Shown here: positions 1-8,087 of the stretch, one piece after another | How positions within the stretch are numbered: position 1 is the first letter of the stretch | How the letters are laid out: each line of letters begins with the position of its first letter | Source of the DNA: Flavisolibacter nicotianae | Lineage (GTDB): Bacteria > Bacteroidota > Bacteroidia > Chitinophagales > Chitinophagaceae | Direction: 5' to 3' | DNA length: 64,000 nucleotides | NCBI RefSeq assembly: GCF_003628535.1 | Contig: NZ_RBCI01000004.1 | Coordinates: 601,646-665,645 of the forward strand | Notes under the pieces: generated by a model | What the model saw: only the letters and a program-made list of their open reading frames with translations | The model's database searches: none | Told to the model about the DNA's origin: nothing | Program-made: the position numbers and the translations under genes

Positions 1-673
1 TGGCTGCTGCAAATGTTCCGGTTTCTGTGATGGCAACGGCTTTTCCTTTTTTCCATTGCAATTGCGTAACGGGACTCGAAAAAAAGAACTGCACCCCCCG
101 ATGCCGGCATTCGTTTTCAAGATAGGCCACCAGGCGATGATAGCTTCCCTCGACCCGGTACTGCTCTTCTTCGCCGCTGGTCAATTCCTCGCACAGGGCC
201 CTTGTGCTGGCCTTTTCTGTGTCTGCGGCATAATAGCCTTCCACGTAATTTTTCAGGCTGAAGCGCAGGTCGCTGTAGTGCTCCCCCGCCAGGTCGTCGC
301 GCAGAAACCGTGCAACGGGTTTGTCTTTTTCCAGGGATTGAAATTTTTTTTCCAACTCGTCTTCATCTTCTATAAAATCAGCCTGTTCCTGCAGCCGGCC
401 GTCTTTGTGCTGCCAAACGCTCCCTTTTACGGGGACCGTTTTTATACGGGCTTTTTTAAAAAGTTCTTTTGTCACGGGAAGATCGCCGTGTACAAACTCG
501 GCCCCCAGCTCCAGCCAGCGTCCATTTTTTTCCACCGAGTGGATGCGGCCGCCGGGCCTTGCCTTGGCTTCGAGAACGGCGACCTTACGGCCCGTGAGGG
601 CGATTTCAAGCGCTGCCAGCAGGCCGGCCGCGCCGGCACCAATCACCAGTGCATCGAACGAAAGATTTTCCAT
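1..673 (-). CDS. Flavin-containing amine oxidase / NAD(P)-binding FAD oxidoreductase, 3' end missing
   Basis: The gene reads on the minus strand and runs off the left edge of the window, so only about 224 N-terminal residues are seen. Residues 7-35 form a classic dinucleotide-binding Rossmann motif (VIGAGAAGLLAALE), and the acidic residue of LEAKARPGGRI is the usual ribose contact. The sequence GRIHS...LELGAEFVHG is the signature of the flavin monoamine oxidase and phytoene desaturase superfamily. The family oxidises amines or related substrates using FAD; the substrate here cannot be told. The ATG at 673 was chosen because AGGAGAG lies 7 bases upstream. An ATG at 680 is in another frame. Confidence 0.82.
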   Translation of the reverse strand, partial: MENLSFDALVIGAGAAGLLAALEIALTGRKVAVLEAKARPGGRIHSVEKNGRWLELGAEFVHGDLPVTKELFKKARIKTVPVKGSVWQHKDGRLQEQADFIEDEDELEKKFQSLEKDKPVARFLRDDLAGEHYSDLRFSLKNYVEGYYAADTEKASTRALCEELTSGEEEQYRVEGSYHRLVAYLENECRHRGVQFFFSSPVTQLQWKKGKAVAITETGTFAAA

Positions 674-719
674 ATTCCATCTCTCCTACAATTTTCATCC
701 CACCCAAGTCTGAAAATGA

Positions 720-744
720 GAAAAGGGTTGCTTATGGCAACCCT
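720..744 (-). terminator. Intrinsic terminator of the small membrane protein gene
   Basis: An 8-bp perfect stem, AGGGTTGC with GCAACCCT, surrounds a 5-base loop. On the minus strand it is followed by a T-rich run (TTTTCTCATTTTC). It lies 25 bases past the stop codon of the minus-strand gene ending at 769. Confidence 0.6.
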
Positions 745-768
745 GCATTTGGTTTGGTTGTTTCTTTC

Positions 769-1176
769 TCAGACTTCCTGGTTCCGGGTCACCGTGGTTT
801 CCCGTGTGTGCTGGTAGTCCCGTTGATTTTGGTATTCGCGGGTGTTATCGTATTCCTTTTTTTCCATGGCGTAAGAGCCAACGAGTCCCAGGCCGCCGCC
901 GATGGCAATCAGTGAAAAGTAGATGGCTTCGTTGTCATGACCGCCCATGTTTTTGGATATGATGAAAGCCAGGAGCAGTCCCAGGCCTGCGCCCAGGAAA
1001 AGCAATCCGGTTTTAAGACTGCGGAACGGAGCCGGCAGGTTGGCGTAACGTTTCGGGTTCATGCCTTTTTCAATCATGGCCATGTTTTCGCGGGTGCGGA
1101 GGTAAATGATACCGAAAATCATGGCAAAAGCGCCCAGGGGAACCAAGATCGGGATTAAAATTTCTGCGTTGTGCAT
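769..1176 (-). CDS. DUF6249-like small membrane protein
   Basis: The protein has 135 residues. It has an N-terminal membrane segment (LIPILVPLGAFAMIFGIIYL), then the conserved MIEKGMNP stretch, and two further hydrophobic segments (residues about 45-65 and 78-98). The hydrophilic C-terminal tail is rich in Tyr, Arg and Thr. The MIEKGMNP pattern is typical of DUF6249 proteins of Bacteroidota, whose function is unknown to me. The start at 1176 (MHNAEIL) is preferred over the longer frame from 1239, because the extra 21 residues are hydrophilic and unlike the family. The gene is monocistronic, with a terminator just downstream. Confidence 0.75.
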   Translation of the reverse strand: MHNAEILIPILVPLGAFAMIFGIIYLRTRENMAMIEKGMNPKRYANLPAPFRSLKTGLLFLGAGLGLLLAFIISKNMGGHDNEAIYFSLIAIGGGLGLVGSYAMEKKEYDNTREYQNQRDYQHTRETTVTRNQEV

Positions 1177-1601
1177 AAAGTCAGTTTTATAAGTATGAAG
1201 GTTTTTGATTTTCCAGCCTTTTTCGATGGCTTCAAACAATCTGACGACATGTTTTGTATTCCGGTTACAGATCGTTCGAAAAATTTTCCAAAGAACTGGT
1301 TCTGAACATAGGACGACAGGTGTTTCGGCGAGGTTACAGGGAGGAGTTGGATATTAGGATATTGAGATATTGGGATATTAGATATAATGCTCAAAATGAT
1401 GCAAGTTGACTGTTTTACAAAAAGACAGTCTTTTGTTTTTTAGAATATCGCCCGGAAAGGACAATTCTGAACTTGCCGCCAGTTTACCAAATATCCAATA
1501 TCCAATATCAAATATCTAATTCTCAATATCCCGGTCTCCCAATATCTCAATACCTTCCCACCCTGTAACCAACACCAATTACCCGACGTCTTATCAGAGG
1601 A
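1177..1601. repeat. Gene-free interval with two facing arrays of ATATC-type 8-bp repeats
   Basis: This 425-base gap separates a minus-strand gene from a plus-strand sigma factor gene. Positions 1349-1386 hold five consecutive units of the form NNGATATT with an 8-base period. Positions 1488-1555 hold the opposite-strand form, AATATCCN, in about eight looser units of 7-8 bases. Together the two arrays are inverted around a core of about 100 bases and could fold into a large imperfect hairpin. A short relic of the same type occurs at about 8064-8088. No coding sequence is supported here. Confidence 0.6.
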
Positions 1602-2183
1602 ATGCATGCCAAAACACCCGATAATGAACTGATCCAGGATGTGCTGCAAGGCAACACGGCCGCTTATGCGGAGCTGGTGGAGCGTTACCGGTCCTTTGTC
1701 TTTACCATTGCGCTGCGCTACATCAACAGTCGTGAAGACGCAGAGGAAGTGTCGCAGGATATTTTCGTGAAGGCATTCCGGTCGCTGGCCGATTTCAAGG
1801 GCGCCTCCAAGTTCAGCACCTGGCTGTATACCATCACCACCACCACCTGTCTTTCGTTTTTGCGGAAGAAAAAACTGGCGGTGCAGTCGCTGGATAATGA
1901 ACATGTGTTTGCCGTGGCAGAAAATGTAGACGGGGGGATGAGCGCCAACCAGGTCGAACAAAAAAGCCGGGTACAGATGGTGAACGAGGCCATCCGGATG
2001 CTGAGCCCCGAGGATTCGCAGGTGATCACCCTGTTTTACAAGGGCGAACAAACCCTCGAAGAAATTGCGCAGATCATAGGCAAAGAACCCAATGCGGTGA
2101 AGGTGCAGTTGCACAGGGCCCGCACACGACTAAAAGAAAAAATGACGAAACATTTTTCCGCTGAAGTAAGAGATATTTATTAA
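1602..2183 (+). CDS. RNA polymerase sigma factor, sigma-70 family, ECF subgroup
   Basis: The protein has 193 residues and the two-domain layout of ECF factors. Region 2 covers about residues 22-90 (ELVERYRSFVFTIALRY, then DAEEVSQDIFVKAFRSL and FSTWLYTI). Region 4 covers about residues 128-180 (LSPEDSQVITLFY, then LEEIAQIIGKEPNAVKVQLHRAR, the DNA-contacting helix-turn-helix). It directs RNA polymerase to a set of stress or envelope genes. The downstream membrane protein at 2202 starts 18 bases after its stop and is the likely anti-sigma partner. No dedicated promoter motif was recognised upstream. Confidence 0.93.
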   Translation: MHAKTPDNELIQDVLQGNTAAYAELVERYRSFVFTIALRYINSREDAEEVSQDIFVKAFRSLADFKGASKFSTWLYTITTTTCLSFLRKKKLAVQSLDNEHVFAVAENVDGGMSANQVEQKSRVQMVNEAIRMLSPEDSQVITLFYKGEQTLEEIAQIIGKEPNAVKVQLHRARTRLKEKMTKHFSAEVRDIY

Positions 2184-2201
2184 CACGCAAAACCCGGATT
2201 T

Positions 2202-2735
2202 ATGGACATCAATCCTTTGCATAACGGAATGGAACATAGCGACGACATGGAGCTGCGGCTTTGGGAATACATCGATGGCCTCAGCCAGGAACCTTCTGTG
2301 ATTGAACGGCTGATTGCCGAAAACGCGGAGTGGAGGGCCAAATATGCCGAGTTGATGGAGGTGCATCAATTGGTGCAGTCCACCGCGCTGGAAGAGCCTT
2401 CACTGCGTTTTACCAAAAACGTAATGGAAGAAATTGCGAGACTGCAGATTGCGCCGGCAACCAAACAATACATCAATACAAAGATCATCTGGGGCATTGC
2501 CGCCTTTTTCCTGACTGTAATTGTAGGCTTTCTGGTTTATGGCTTTGCACAGGTCGACTGGTCGGCAGGCAACAGCAACGGTAACCCGATGGGCGTTGAT
2601 TTCACGAGTGTGGATTACGGCAAAATGTTCAACAATACCTTCGTCAATCTTTTTATGATGGCTAATGTGATCCTTGGCCTGATGCTGCTCGATCGCTTCC
2701 TGAACATGAAGCGCAAAAAAATGCTGGAACGCTGA
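2202..2735 (+). CDS. Probable anti-sigma factor, membrane-anchored
   Basis: The protein has 177 residues. A hydrophilic N-terminal region (residues about 1-85) contains LWEYIDGLSQEPSVIERLIAE and AEWRAKYAEL, which resembles the short helical anti-sigma domain that follows ECF sigma genes. A membrane segment follows at about 93-117 (IIWGIAAFFLTVIVGFLVYG), and a second at about 145-165 (VNLFMMANVILGLMLLD). The coupling to the sigma gene (18-base gap, same strand) is the main reason for the call. No zinc-binding HxxxCxxC motif is present, so it is not a ZAS-type anti-sigma factor. Confidence 0.68.
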   Translation: MDINPLHNGMEHSDDMELRLWEYIDGLSQEPSVIERLIAENAEWRAKYAELMEVHQLVQSTALEEPSLRFTKNVMEEIARLQIAPATKQYINTKIIWGIAAFFLTVIVGFLVYGFAQVDWSAGNSNGNPMGVDFTSVDYGKMFNNTFVNLFMMANVILGLMLLDRFLNMKRKKMLER

Positions 2736-3048
2736 TGATGGCCAGAGACGCCCAATCAGGACTTCTTTCTAAATCATCAAACAGGTCACCGCTAAACGAT
2801 CTCCCGCAATGACAAGTGGCTGCAGCCGCTAAAATATTCTTTGCAGACAGCTGGTGGATGACAGCGAAACGACCAAAACTGTCACCTGCCTGCTGTCATC
2901 TGCCATTCATTCTCCATCGTCGTTTCCCGCCTCCGGAACCGTGTTAATTAAAGTTAAGTCTTTGCCCCGCTTGATTTTAACAAAACCGACTGTTGTAATT
3001 TCCGAGCTTTATTTTGAAACAAATTTTCCTAAAAACAAACAAACAGGC
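2736..3048 (+). promoter_or_regulatory. Intergenic leader of the metalloprotease gene with a possible promoter
   Basis: This 313-base gap contains no credible gene. A TTG at 2971-2973 is followed after 22 bases by TAATTTC (2996-3002), which approximates the Bacteroidota promoter pattern TTG-N(17-23)-TAnnTTTG. It lies about 47 bases before the chosen start. The match in the -7 element is imperfect. Confidence 0.3.
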
Positions 3049-5613
3049 ATGAACCGTCACTTCGCTGTTGCCATGGCAACAGGCTTTTTATTGACCAGTG
3101 CTGCAGGATTTGCCCAACAAACTCCGCCACCCACTACACCGCCCACTAATGGAACAGCCACTCCCGGTAATTTTCCCGGCCGGGCAGGCATGAACCAAAA
3201 CACCGGCCCCAAGCCTTATGCGGATGTCATTACCGCAAAAGCCAAAACAGACAAAGGACTTTTTACCACGCACAAGGTGGACGACAAGTATTATTTTGAA
3301 ATTCCCGATTCGCTGCTCGGAAGAGAAATCCTGGTGGTGAACCGGATTTCCAAGGCACCAACAGGGCCACGTGCCGGCTTTTTGGGCTATGCCGGAGACC
3401 AGATCGGTGAAAATGTGATCTCCTTCGAAAAAGGCCCCAACAACAAACTTTTCCTTCGCAGCAATTCGTTTGACGAAGCCGGCCGCGACTCGGCCGGGAT
3501 GTACAATGCCGTGCGCAATTCCAACGTACAGCCCATTGTTGCTTCGTTCGACATTAAAGCCTTTGCCAAAGACTCCGTTACGAATGCAAAAGGAACCGTG
3601 ATCGATGTAACCGACTACCTAATGGGAGACAACGACATCCTGTTTTTTGATGGCAGCATTAAACGGGCACTTGGCCTGACCGGTTTCCAACGCGAAACGT
3701 CTTACGTCAACGATGTTAACTCTTATCCAACCAACATCGAGATCAAAACGGTAAAGACTTATATGCGCACACCCACACCAGCCGGTGGCGGCATGACCAT
3801 TTCGTTTGGTCCTGTTGCCGGTGGCGCACCGTCAACCTTTGAGCTGAACAGCTCCATGATCCTCCTGCCAAAAGAACCCATGAAGCCGCGGTATTTTGAT
3901 CCGCGGGTTGGATTCTTTGCCACCTCTTACACCGACTTTGACGCCAATCCGCAGGGCATCGAAAAGATCCGGATGGTGACCCGCTGGCGCCTTGAGCCGA
4001 AGCCGGAGGATGTGGAAAAATACAAACGCGGCGAACTGGTAGAGCCGGCCCGGCAGATTGTGTATTACATCGACCCGGCGACGCCAAAAAAATGGGTTCC
4101 TTACCTGATCCAGGGTGTGAACGACTGGCAGAAGGCTTTTGAAAAAGCCGGCTTTAAAAATGCCATCGTTGCAAAGCTGGCACCAACCAACGACCCCTCC
4201 TGGAGCCTGGAAGATGCCCGCCACTCGGCAATTGTGTACAAGCCATCGGACGTGCCAAACGCCCAGGGACCGCACGTACACGATCCCCGCAGCGGCGAGA
4301 TCCTCGAATCGCATATCAACTGGTTTCACAACGTGATGAGCCTTGTCCGCGACTGGTACATGATCCAGACCGCGGCCGTCGACCCCCGTGCCCGCCAGTT
4401 GCAATTCCCTGATTCGCTGATGGGTGAACTTATTCGCTTTGTGTCGTCGCACGAAGTGGGTCATACACTTGGGCTGCGTCACAACTTCGGATCTTCTTCT
4501 ACCGTGCCGGTAGAAAACCTGCGCAACAAAGCCTGGGTGGAAGCCAATGGCCATACGCCGTCGATCATGGATTATGCCCGCTTTAACTACGTTGCCCAGC
4601 CCGAAGACAAGATCTCGGAAAAGGGACTGTTTCCCCGCATCGGCGACTACGATACCTGGGCGATCGAATGGGGTTACAAATGGATGCCGGACTACAAAAC
4701 AGCACAGGATGAAGTGCCGGCCCTCAATAAGCTGACATCGGAAAAAATGAAGAACAAACGCCTGTGGTTTGGTACCGAAGTGGATCCCGATGATCCCCGT
4801 GCACAAAACGAAGACCTGGGCGACAACGCGATGAAGGCAAGCGCCTATGGCATCAAGAACCTCCAGCGCATCGTGGTGAAGCTGCCGGAGTGGACCAAGG
4901 AAGCCAACCGCGATTACACGAGCCTGAACCAGATCTACACGCAGTTGACCGGGCAGTTTACGCGTTATATGGGCCACGTGTCCAAAAACATCGGCGGTAT
5001 TCAAACCACGCCGAAAATGCAGGAAGAAGGCGGCGTGGTCGTAGAGTTTACGTCGAAGGCCAGGCAGAAAGAAGCGATGCAGTTCCTGCAGACCCAGTTG
5101 TTTACCACGCCTACCTGGCTGGTACAACCGAAAATTGCCAACCTCACCGGCGCTAATGCCATGACAACGATTTTGGGAATCCAAAACAGTGTGCTGGGTC
5201 GCTTGCTGAGCAATAACACCTTCAACAAGATGTTCCGGGCAGAAGCCAGCGGTGAAAAAAATGTGTACACCGCTACGGAAATGGTAACCGATCTGCGCAA
5301 AGGAATCTGGAGCGAGCTGGCTTCACACAAAGCTATCGATATTTACCGCCGCAACCTGCAAAAAGCCTATGTTGAGCAATTGGTTGGCAACCTGAAATCT
5401 GACGGTCCGGCCATCACGATTTCGGCAGGCCGCGGTTTCGTCCTGCCCTCCGACTATAGCAAAACAACGGATGCGATCTCTATTGCAAAAGCGCAGTTGC
5501 GCATTCTGCAAAGCGAGATCCGTGCTGCGCTGCCTGCCTATAAAGACGGCGCCAGCCGTGCCCATTTGCTGGATGTGAACGACCGGATCGCACAGGTGCT
5601 GGATCCGAAATAA
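3049..5613 (+). CDS. Secreted zinc-dependent metalloprotease (DUF5117/DUF5118 type, metzincin motif)
   Basis: The protein has 854 residues and a signal peptide (MNRHFAVAMATGFLLTSAAG, cleaved before the QQTPP region). A proline/threonine-rich linker comes next, then the large DUF5118/DUF5117-like N-terminal half. The catalytic centre is HEVGHTLGLRH at about residues 467-477, a full HExxHxxGxxH zinc site of the metzincin type. SIMDY near residue 505 serves as the Met-turn. The protein probably acts in the periplasm or at the cell surface. The open frame extends 65 codons further upstream, but the start at 3049 gives the signal peptide and was chosen for that reason. A strong terminator follows. 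Confidence 0.9.
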   Translation: MNRHFAVAMATGFLLTSAAGFAQQTPPPTTPPTNGTATPGNFPGRAGMNQNTGPKPYADVITAKAKTDKGLFTTHKVDDKYYFEIPDSLLGREILVVNRISKAPTGPRAGFLGYAGDQIGENVISFEKGPNNKLFLRSNSFDEAGRDSAGMYNAVRNSNVQPIVASFDIKAFAKDSVTNAKGTVIDVTDYLMGDNDILFFDGSIKRALGLTGFQRETSYVNDVNSYPTNIEIKTVKTYMRTPTPAGGGMTISFGPVAGGAPSTFELNSSMILLPKEPMKPRYFDPRVGFFATSYTDFDANPQGIEKIRMVTRWRLEPKPEDVEKYKRGELVEPARQIVYYIDPATPKKWVPYLIQGVNDWQKAFEKAGFKNAIVAKLAPTNDPSWSLEDARHSAIVYKPSDVPNAQGPHVHDPRSGEILESHINWFHNVMSLVRDWYMIQTAAVDPRARQLQFPDSLMGELIRFVSSHEVGHTLGLRHNFGSSSTVPVENLRNKAWVEANGHTPSIMDYARFNYVAQPEDKISEKGLFPRIGDYDTWAIEWGYKWMPDYKTAQDEVPALNKLTSEKMKNKRLWFGTEVDPDDPRAQNEDLGDNAMKASAYGIKNLQRIVVKLPEWTKEANRDYTSLNQIYTQLTGQFTRYMGHVSKNIGGIQTTPKMQEEGGVVVEFTSKARQKEAMQFLQTQLFTTPTWLVQPKIANLTGANAMTTILGIQNSVLGRLLSNNTFNKMFRAEASGEKNVYTATEMVTDLRKGIWSELASHKAIDIYRRNLQKAYVEQLVGNLKSDGPAITISAGRGFVLPSDYSKTTDAISIAKAQLRILQSEIRAALPAYKDGASRAHLLDVNDRIAQVLDPK

Positions 5614-5630
5614 AACCTCATTTTTTCAAA

Positions 5631-5660
5631 AAAAGCTCCCTGCAACAGGGAGCTTTTTTT
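5631..5660 (+). terminator. Intrinsic terminator of the metalloprotease gene
   Basis: The hairpin AAAGCTCCC-TGCAACA-GGGAGCTTT is flanked by A-rich and T-rich runs. It sits about 20 bases after the stop codon at 5613, which is a textbook Rho-independent terminator. Confidence 0.85.
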
Positions 5661-5750
5661 GTTGGCTGCAAGGCCTGCACCCATGTTTACAGAAAAACAA
5701 AATCGTTCCTGAACAAACCCGTAAATTCAAAACGTTTTCAACACACAACC

Positions 5751-6773
5751 ATGAATAGGAACCGTATTTTCTTTTCCGCCCTGCTGCTTTTGTTGCCTGG
5801 CCTTCAAAAGGCACTGGCGCAACAACCGTCTGCCTCCGATATCATCGCTCCCAACGCCACCGTAAAGGAAATCTTTACCGCCGGTGTCGATTTTCTGGAA
5901 GGCGCTGCCATGTCGCCTGATGGCCTTCTGTATTTTTCCGACTTTCCCAACTCAGGTGGCGCACCATTCTTTGCCGGCATCATCTGGACGCTGAACCCGG
6001 CCACCAAGGAATACAAAATCTTTCGGTCACCCAGCGGCATGTCAAACGGGTTGAAGTTCGACGCCAACGGCGACCTGTTGGCCTGCGAAGGTGCCAATTA
6101 CGGCGGCCGCGGGATTACCCGGACGACCATGAAAACCGGCAGAAGCGCCCCGGTTGCAAGTCTTTACCGCGGCAGGCGATTTAACTCCCCGAATGATTTG
6201 ACCATCGACCGCCAGGGAAGAATCTATTTTACGGATCCGCGCTACTTAGGACCGGAAACAATGGAACAAAACGGAATGGGTGTGTACCGGGTCGACACCA
6301 CCGGAGAAGTGCACCTGGTAGCGGCCAATGTGGCAAAGCCCAATGGGATCGTGTTTTCTCCCGATCAAAAAATCCTGTACGTGGCCGATTGCGACTGGCC
6401 TGGAAGCGGCAACAGCGGTGGTGATTTTGAAGAAACAACCGTTCGGCCAACGATGGAAGGCGCTGTTTATGCCTTCGACGTTCGCCAGGACGGCTCGCTG
6501 AAACTTCGCTCAAAGCTGATCGACTTTGGATCTGCCGCCGGCCCCGATGGAATGACCGTTGATGCCGACGGGAATCTCTACATCGCCCTGGGTAACCGCG
6601 TTGCCGTGTACTCTCCGCAGGGAAAATTGATCACCGAAATCAAATCGCCGCGGGCCACCAACCTGTGTTTTGGCACCGGCGCCTTTCGCAAAACACTTTT
6701 CATCGTTGGCGGGAAATCGGTGTACATGATCGAAACAAAACAAGAAGGAGCGCAACCCGCCTGGAAAAAATAA
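5751..6773 (+). CDS. Secreted SMP-30/gluconolactonase-type beta-propeller
   Basis: The protein has 340 residues with a signal peptide (MNRNRIFFSALLLLLPGLQKALAQ). The rest is a six-bladed SMP-30/LRE propeller. The expected metal ligands are visible: Glu in DFLEGAA (about residue 50), Asn in RFNSPNDLTID (about residue 147) and Asp in GPDGMTVDADG (about residue 266). Family members are calcium- or zinc-dependent lactonases acting on sugar lactones. Because this one is exported, it should act in the periplasm or outside the cell. It is therefore unlikely to be the cytoplasmic lactonase missing from the sugar cluster at 10916-14793. It has its own transcription unit, starting after a terminator. 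Confidence 0.85.
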   Translation: MNRNRIFFSALLLLLPGLQKALAQQPSASDIIAPNATVKEIFTAGVDFLEGAAMSPDGLLYFSDFPNSGGAPFFAGIIWTLNPATKEYKIFRSPSGMSNGLKFDANGDLLACEGANYGGRGITRTTMKTGRSAPVASLYRGRRFNSPNDLTIDRQGRIYFTDPRYLGPETMEQNGMGVYRVDTTGEVHLVAANVAKPNGIVFSPDQKILYVADCDWPGSGNSGGDFEETTVRPTMEGAVYAFDVRQDGSLKLRSKLIDFGSAAGPDGMTVDADGNLYIALGNRVAVYSPQGKLITEIKSPRATNLCFGTGAFRKTLFIVGGKSVYMIETKQEGAQPAWKK

Positions 6774-6992
6774 TTTCTTTCGGGCAGCCCTGCCTCTCCT
6801 GCTCAGTCAAAAACGGGGTGCCTGCTATTCCGGGGTGAAAACGAATCGGCGGACCTATTCAGGTAAACGTCGCTGCCTTTTCCGCCGCCAAAAAGACCAC
6901 GAGTTGGTACGCAGGTGAAAGGAATATTACCGCCGAAAACGGGTACTGCTGGCACAATTCTTTTTCGTAACTTCTGCCAAACCAACGCAGGC

Positions 6993-7229
6993 ATGAAAAA
7001 AGAATATCCACTTCATTTTAAGCTGGAAGACGGCACCCATGTTGTCGTCAATCACACTCCCGACCACATCTATGACTTCACCCTCAAAACCGGCGACGGA
7101 AAGGAAAGTCATTTCAGTTACCGGGACGACGAAACCTTCACGGAAGAAATGGAAGAAAAACTCGATTTCGACCAGCTCAATGCCCTTCGCCGCTTTTGGC
7201 TGGAACAGGAAAAGAAAGAATTGTCCTAA
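6993..7229 (+). CDS. Hypothetical small soluble protein
   Basis: The protein has 78 residues, is acidic and has no signal or membrane segment. It reads MKKEYPLHFKLEDGTHVVVN and later EEMEEKLDFDQLNALRRFW, which suggests a short beta region followed by a C-terminal helix. The start at 6993 was chosen over 6915 because the upstream codons look non-coding. I do not recognise the family. It is convergent with the TSUP gene, with only 14 bases between the stop codons. Confidence 0.65.
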   Translation: MKKEYPLHFKLEDGTHVVVNHTPDHIYDFTLKTGDGKESHFSYRDDETFTEEMEEKLDFDQLNALRRFWLEQEKKELS

Positions 7230-7243
7230 CCCCAACCGGAAGG

Positions 7244-8020
7244 TTACTTTTTTACAAACACATCCCAGCAAAACCGGATCAGGATTCCCACGATGATGAC
7301 CAGGAAAAAGATCCGGATGAACCGGTTTCCCCTGGCGATGGCAAGCTTTGCTCCCGTAAAGCCACCCAGTGCGTTGGCGGCTGCCATTGGCAAGGCAATC
7401 AGCCAGATGATTTTCCCTTTGATGAGAAACAGCGTGACAGAGCCCAAATTGGTAGCAAGGTTGACCATCTTGGCATGCGCCGATGCATGCAGGAAATCGA
7501 AATGAAGGAGGGCAATAAAAGCCAGGATAAAGAAACTGCCGGCGCCCGGCCCGATAAAGCCGTCGTAAAAACCAATCAGCAGGCTGATAATTACCCCCAT
7601 GGCCAGTTGCCGGTTGAAAGAAAGATCATGCGACTCGCTCTGGCCAAAGTCTTTTTTTGTGTACGTGTACACGGCAACGATGGTGAGAACAACCAGGATC
7701 ACGGGCTTCATAAAGCCATTGCTCACCTGCGTCAGTAAAAGTGAACCGCTGTACGAAGCCAAAAAAGCAAGCACGCAAACGATGGTCAGCAACCACCAGT
7801 CAATGCTTACTTTTTTGACGTATTGCCAAGCGGCGAAAACCGTTCCGCTAAACGAGGGAATTTTTAACGAGCCGATGACCGATGCCACGGGAAAATGGGG
7901 AAGAATCACCAGTGCAGCCGGCAATTGAATCAGGCCGCCGCCACCCACGATCGCATCCACAAATCCTGCACAAAAAGCAGCCGCACACAACAAAAACAGG
8001 TCCATCCATTCAACAGCCAT
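7244..8020 (-). CDS. TSUP (TauE/SafE) family membrane permease
   Basis: The protein has 258 residues and about eight hydrophobic segments. It shows the twin glycine-rich motifs of the family: FVDAIVGGGGLIQLPAAL near the N-terminus, and a repeat-like IGFYDGFIGPGAGSFFILAF in the second half. Members export or import sulfite, sulfoacetate or other small sulfur or organic anions across the inner membrane; the substrate cannot be told here. The ATG at 8020 is preferred over the TTG one codon upstream. Confidence 0.88.
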   Translation of the reverse strand: MAVEWMDLFLLCAAAFCAGFVDAIVGGGGLIQLPAALVILPHFPVASVIGSLKIPSFSGTVFAAWQYVKKVSIDWWLLTIVCVLAFLASYSGSLLLTQVSNGFMKPVILVVLTIVAVYTYTKKDFGQSESHDLSFNRQLAMGVIISLLIGFYDGFIGPGAGSFFILAFIALLHFDFLHASAHAKMVNLATNLGSVTLFLIKGKIIWLIALPMAAANALGGFTGAKLAIARGNRFIRIFFLVIIVGILIRFCWDVFVKK

Positions 8021-8087
8021 CAACGTTCATTTAGGACACCATAAATCCATTATTTTACAATCCAAATATCTCCATACCCAATATCCG

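Noticed and set aside
1349..1555. ATATC repeat arrays as a CRISPR array
   Set aside because: The units are 7-8 bases and contiguous, with no spacers and no cas genes nearby.
3832..5184. Long minus-strand open frame of 450 codons inside the metalloprotease gene
   Set aside because: It lies fully antisense to a gene with a clear signal peptide and zinc site, and its translation has no recognisable family pattern.
5751..6773. SMP-30 propeller as the missing lactonase of the sugar-acid cluster
   Set aside because: It has a signal peptide and lies over 4 kb away on the other strand, so it should not work on a cytoplasmic lactone.
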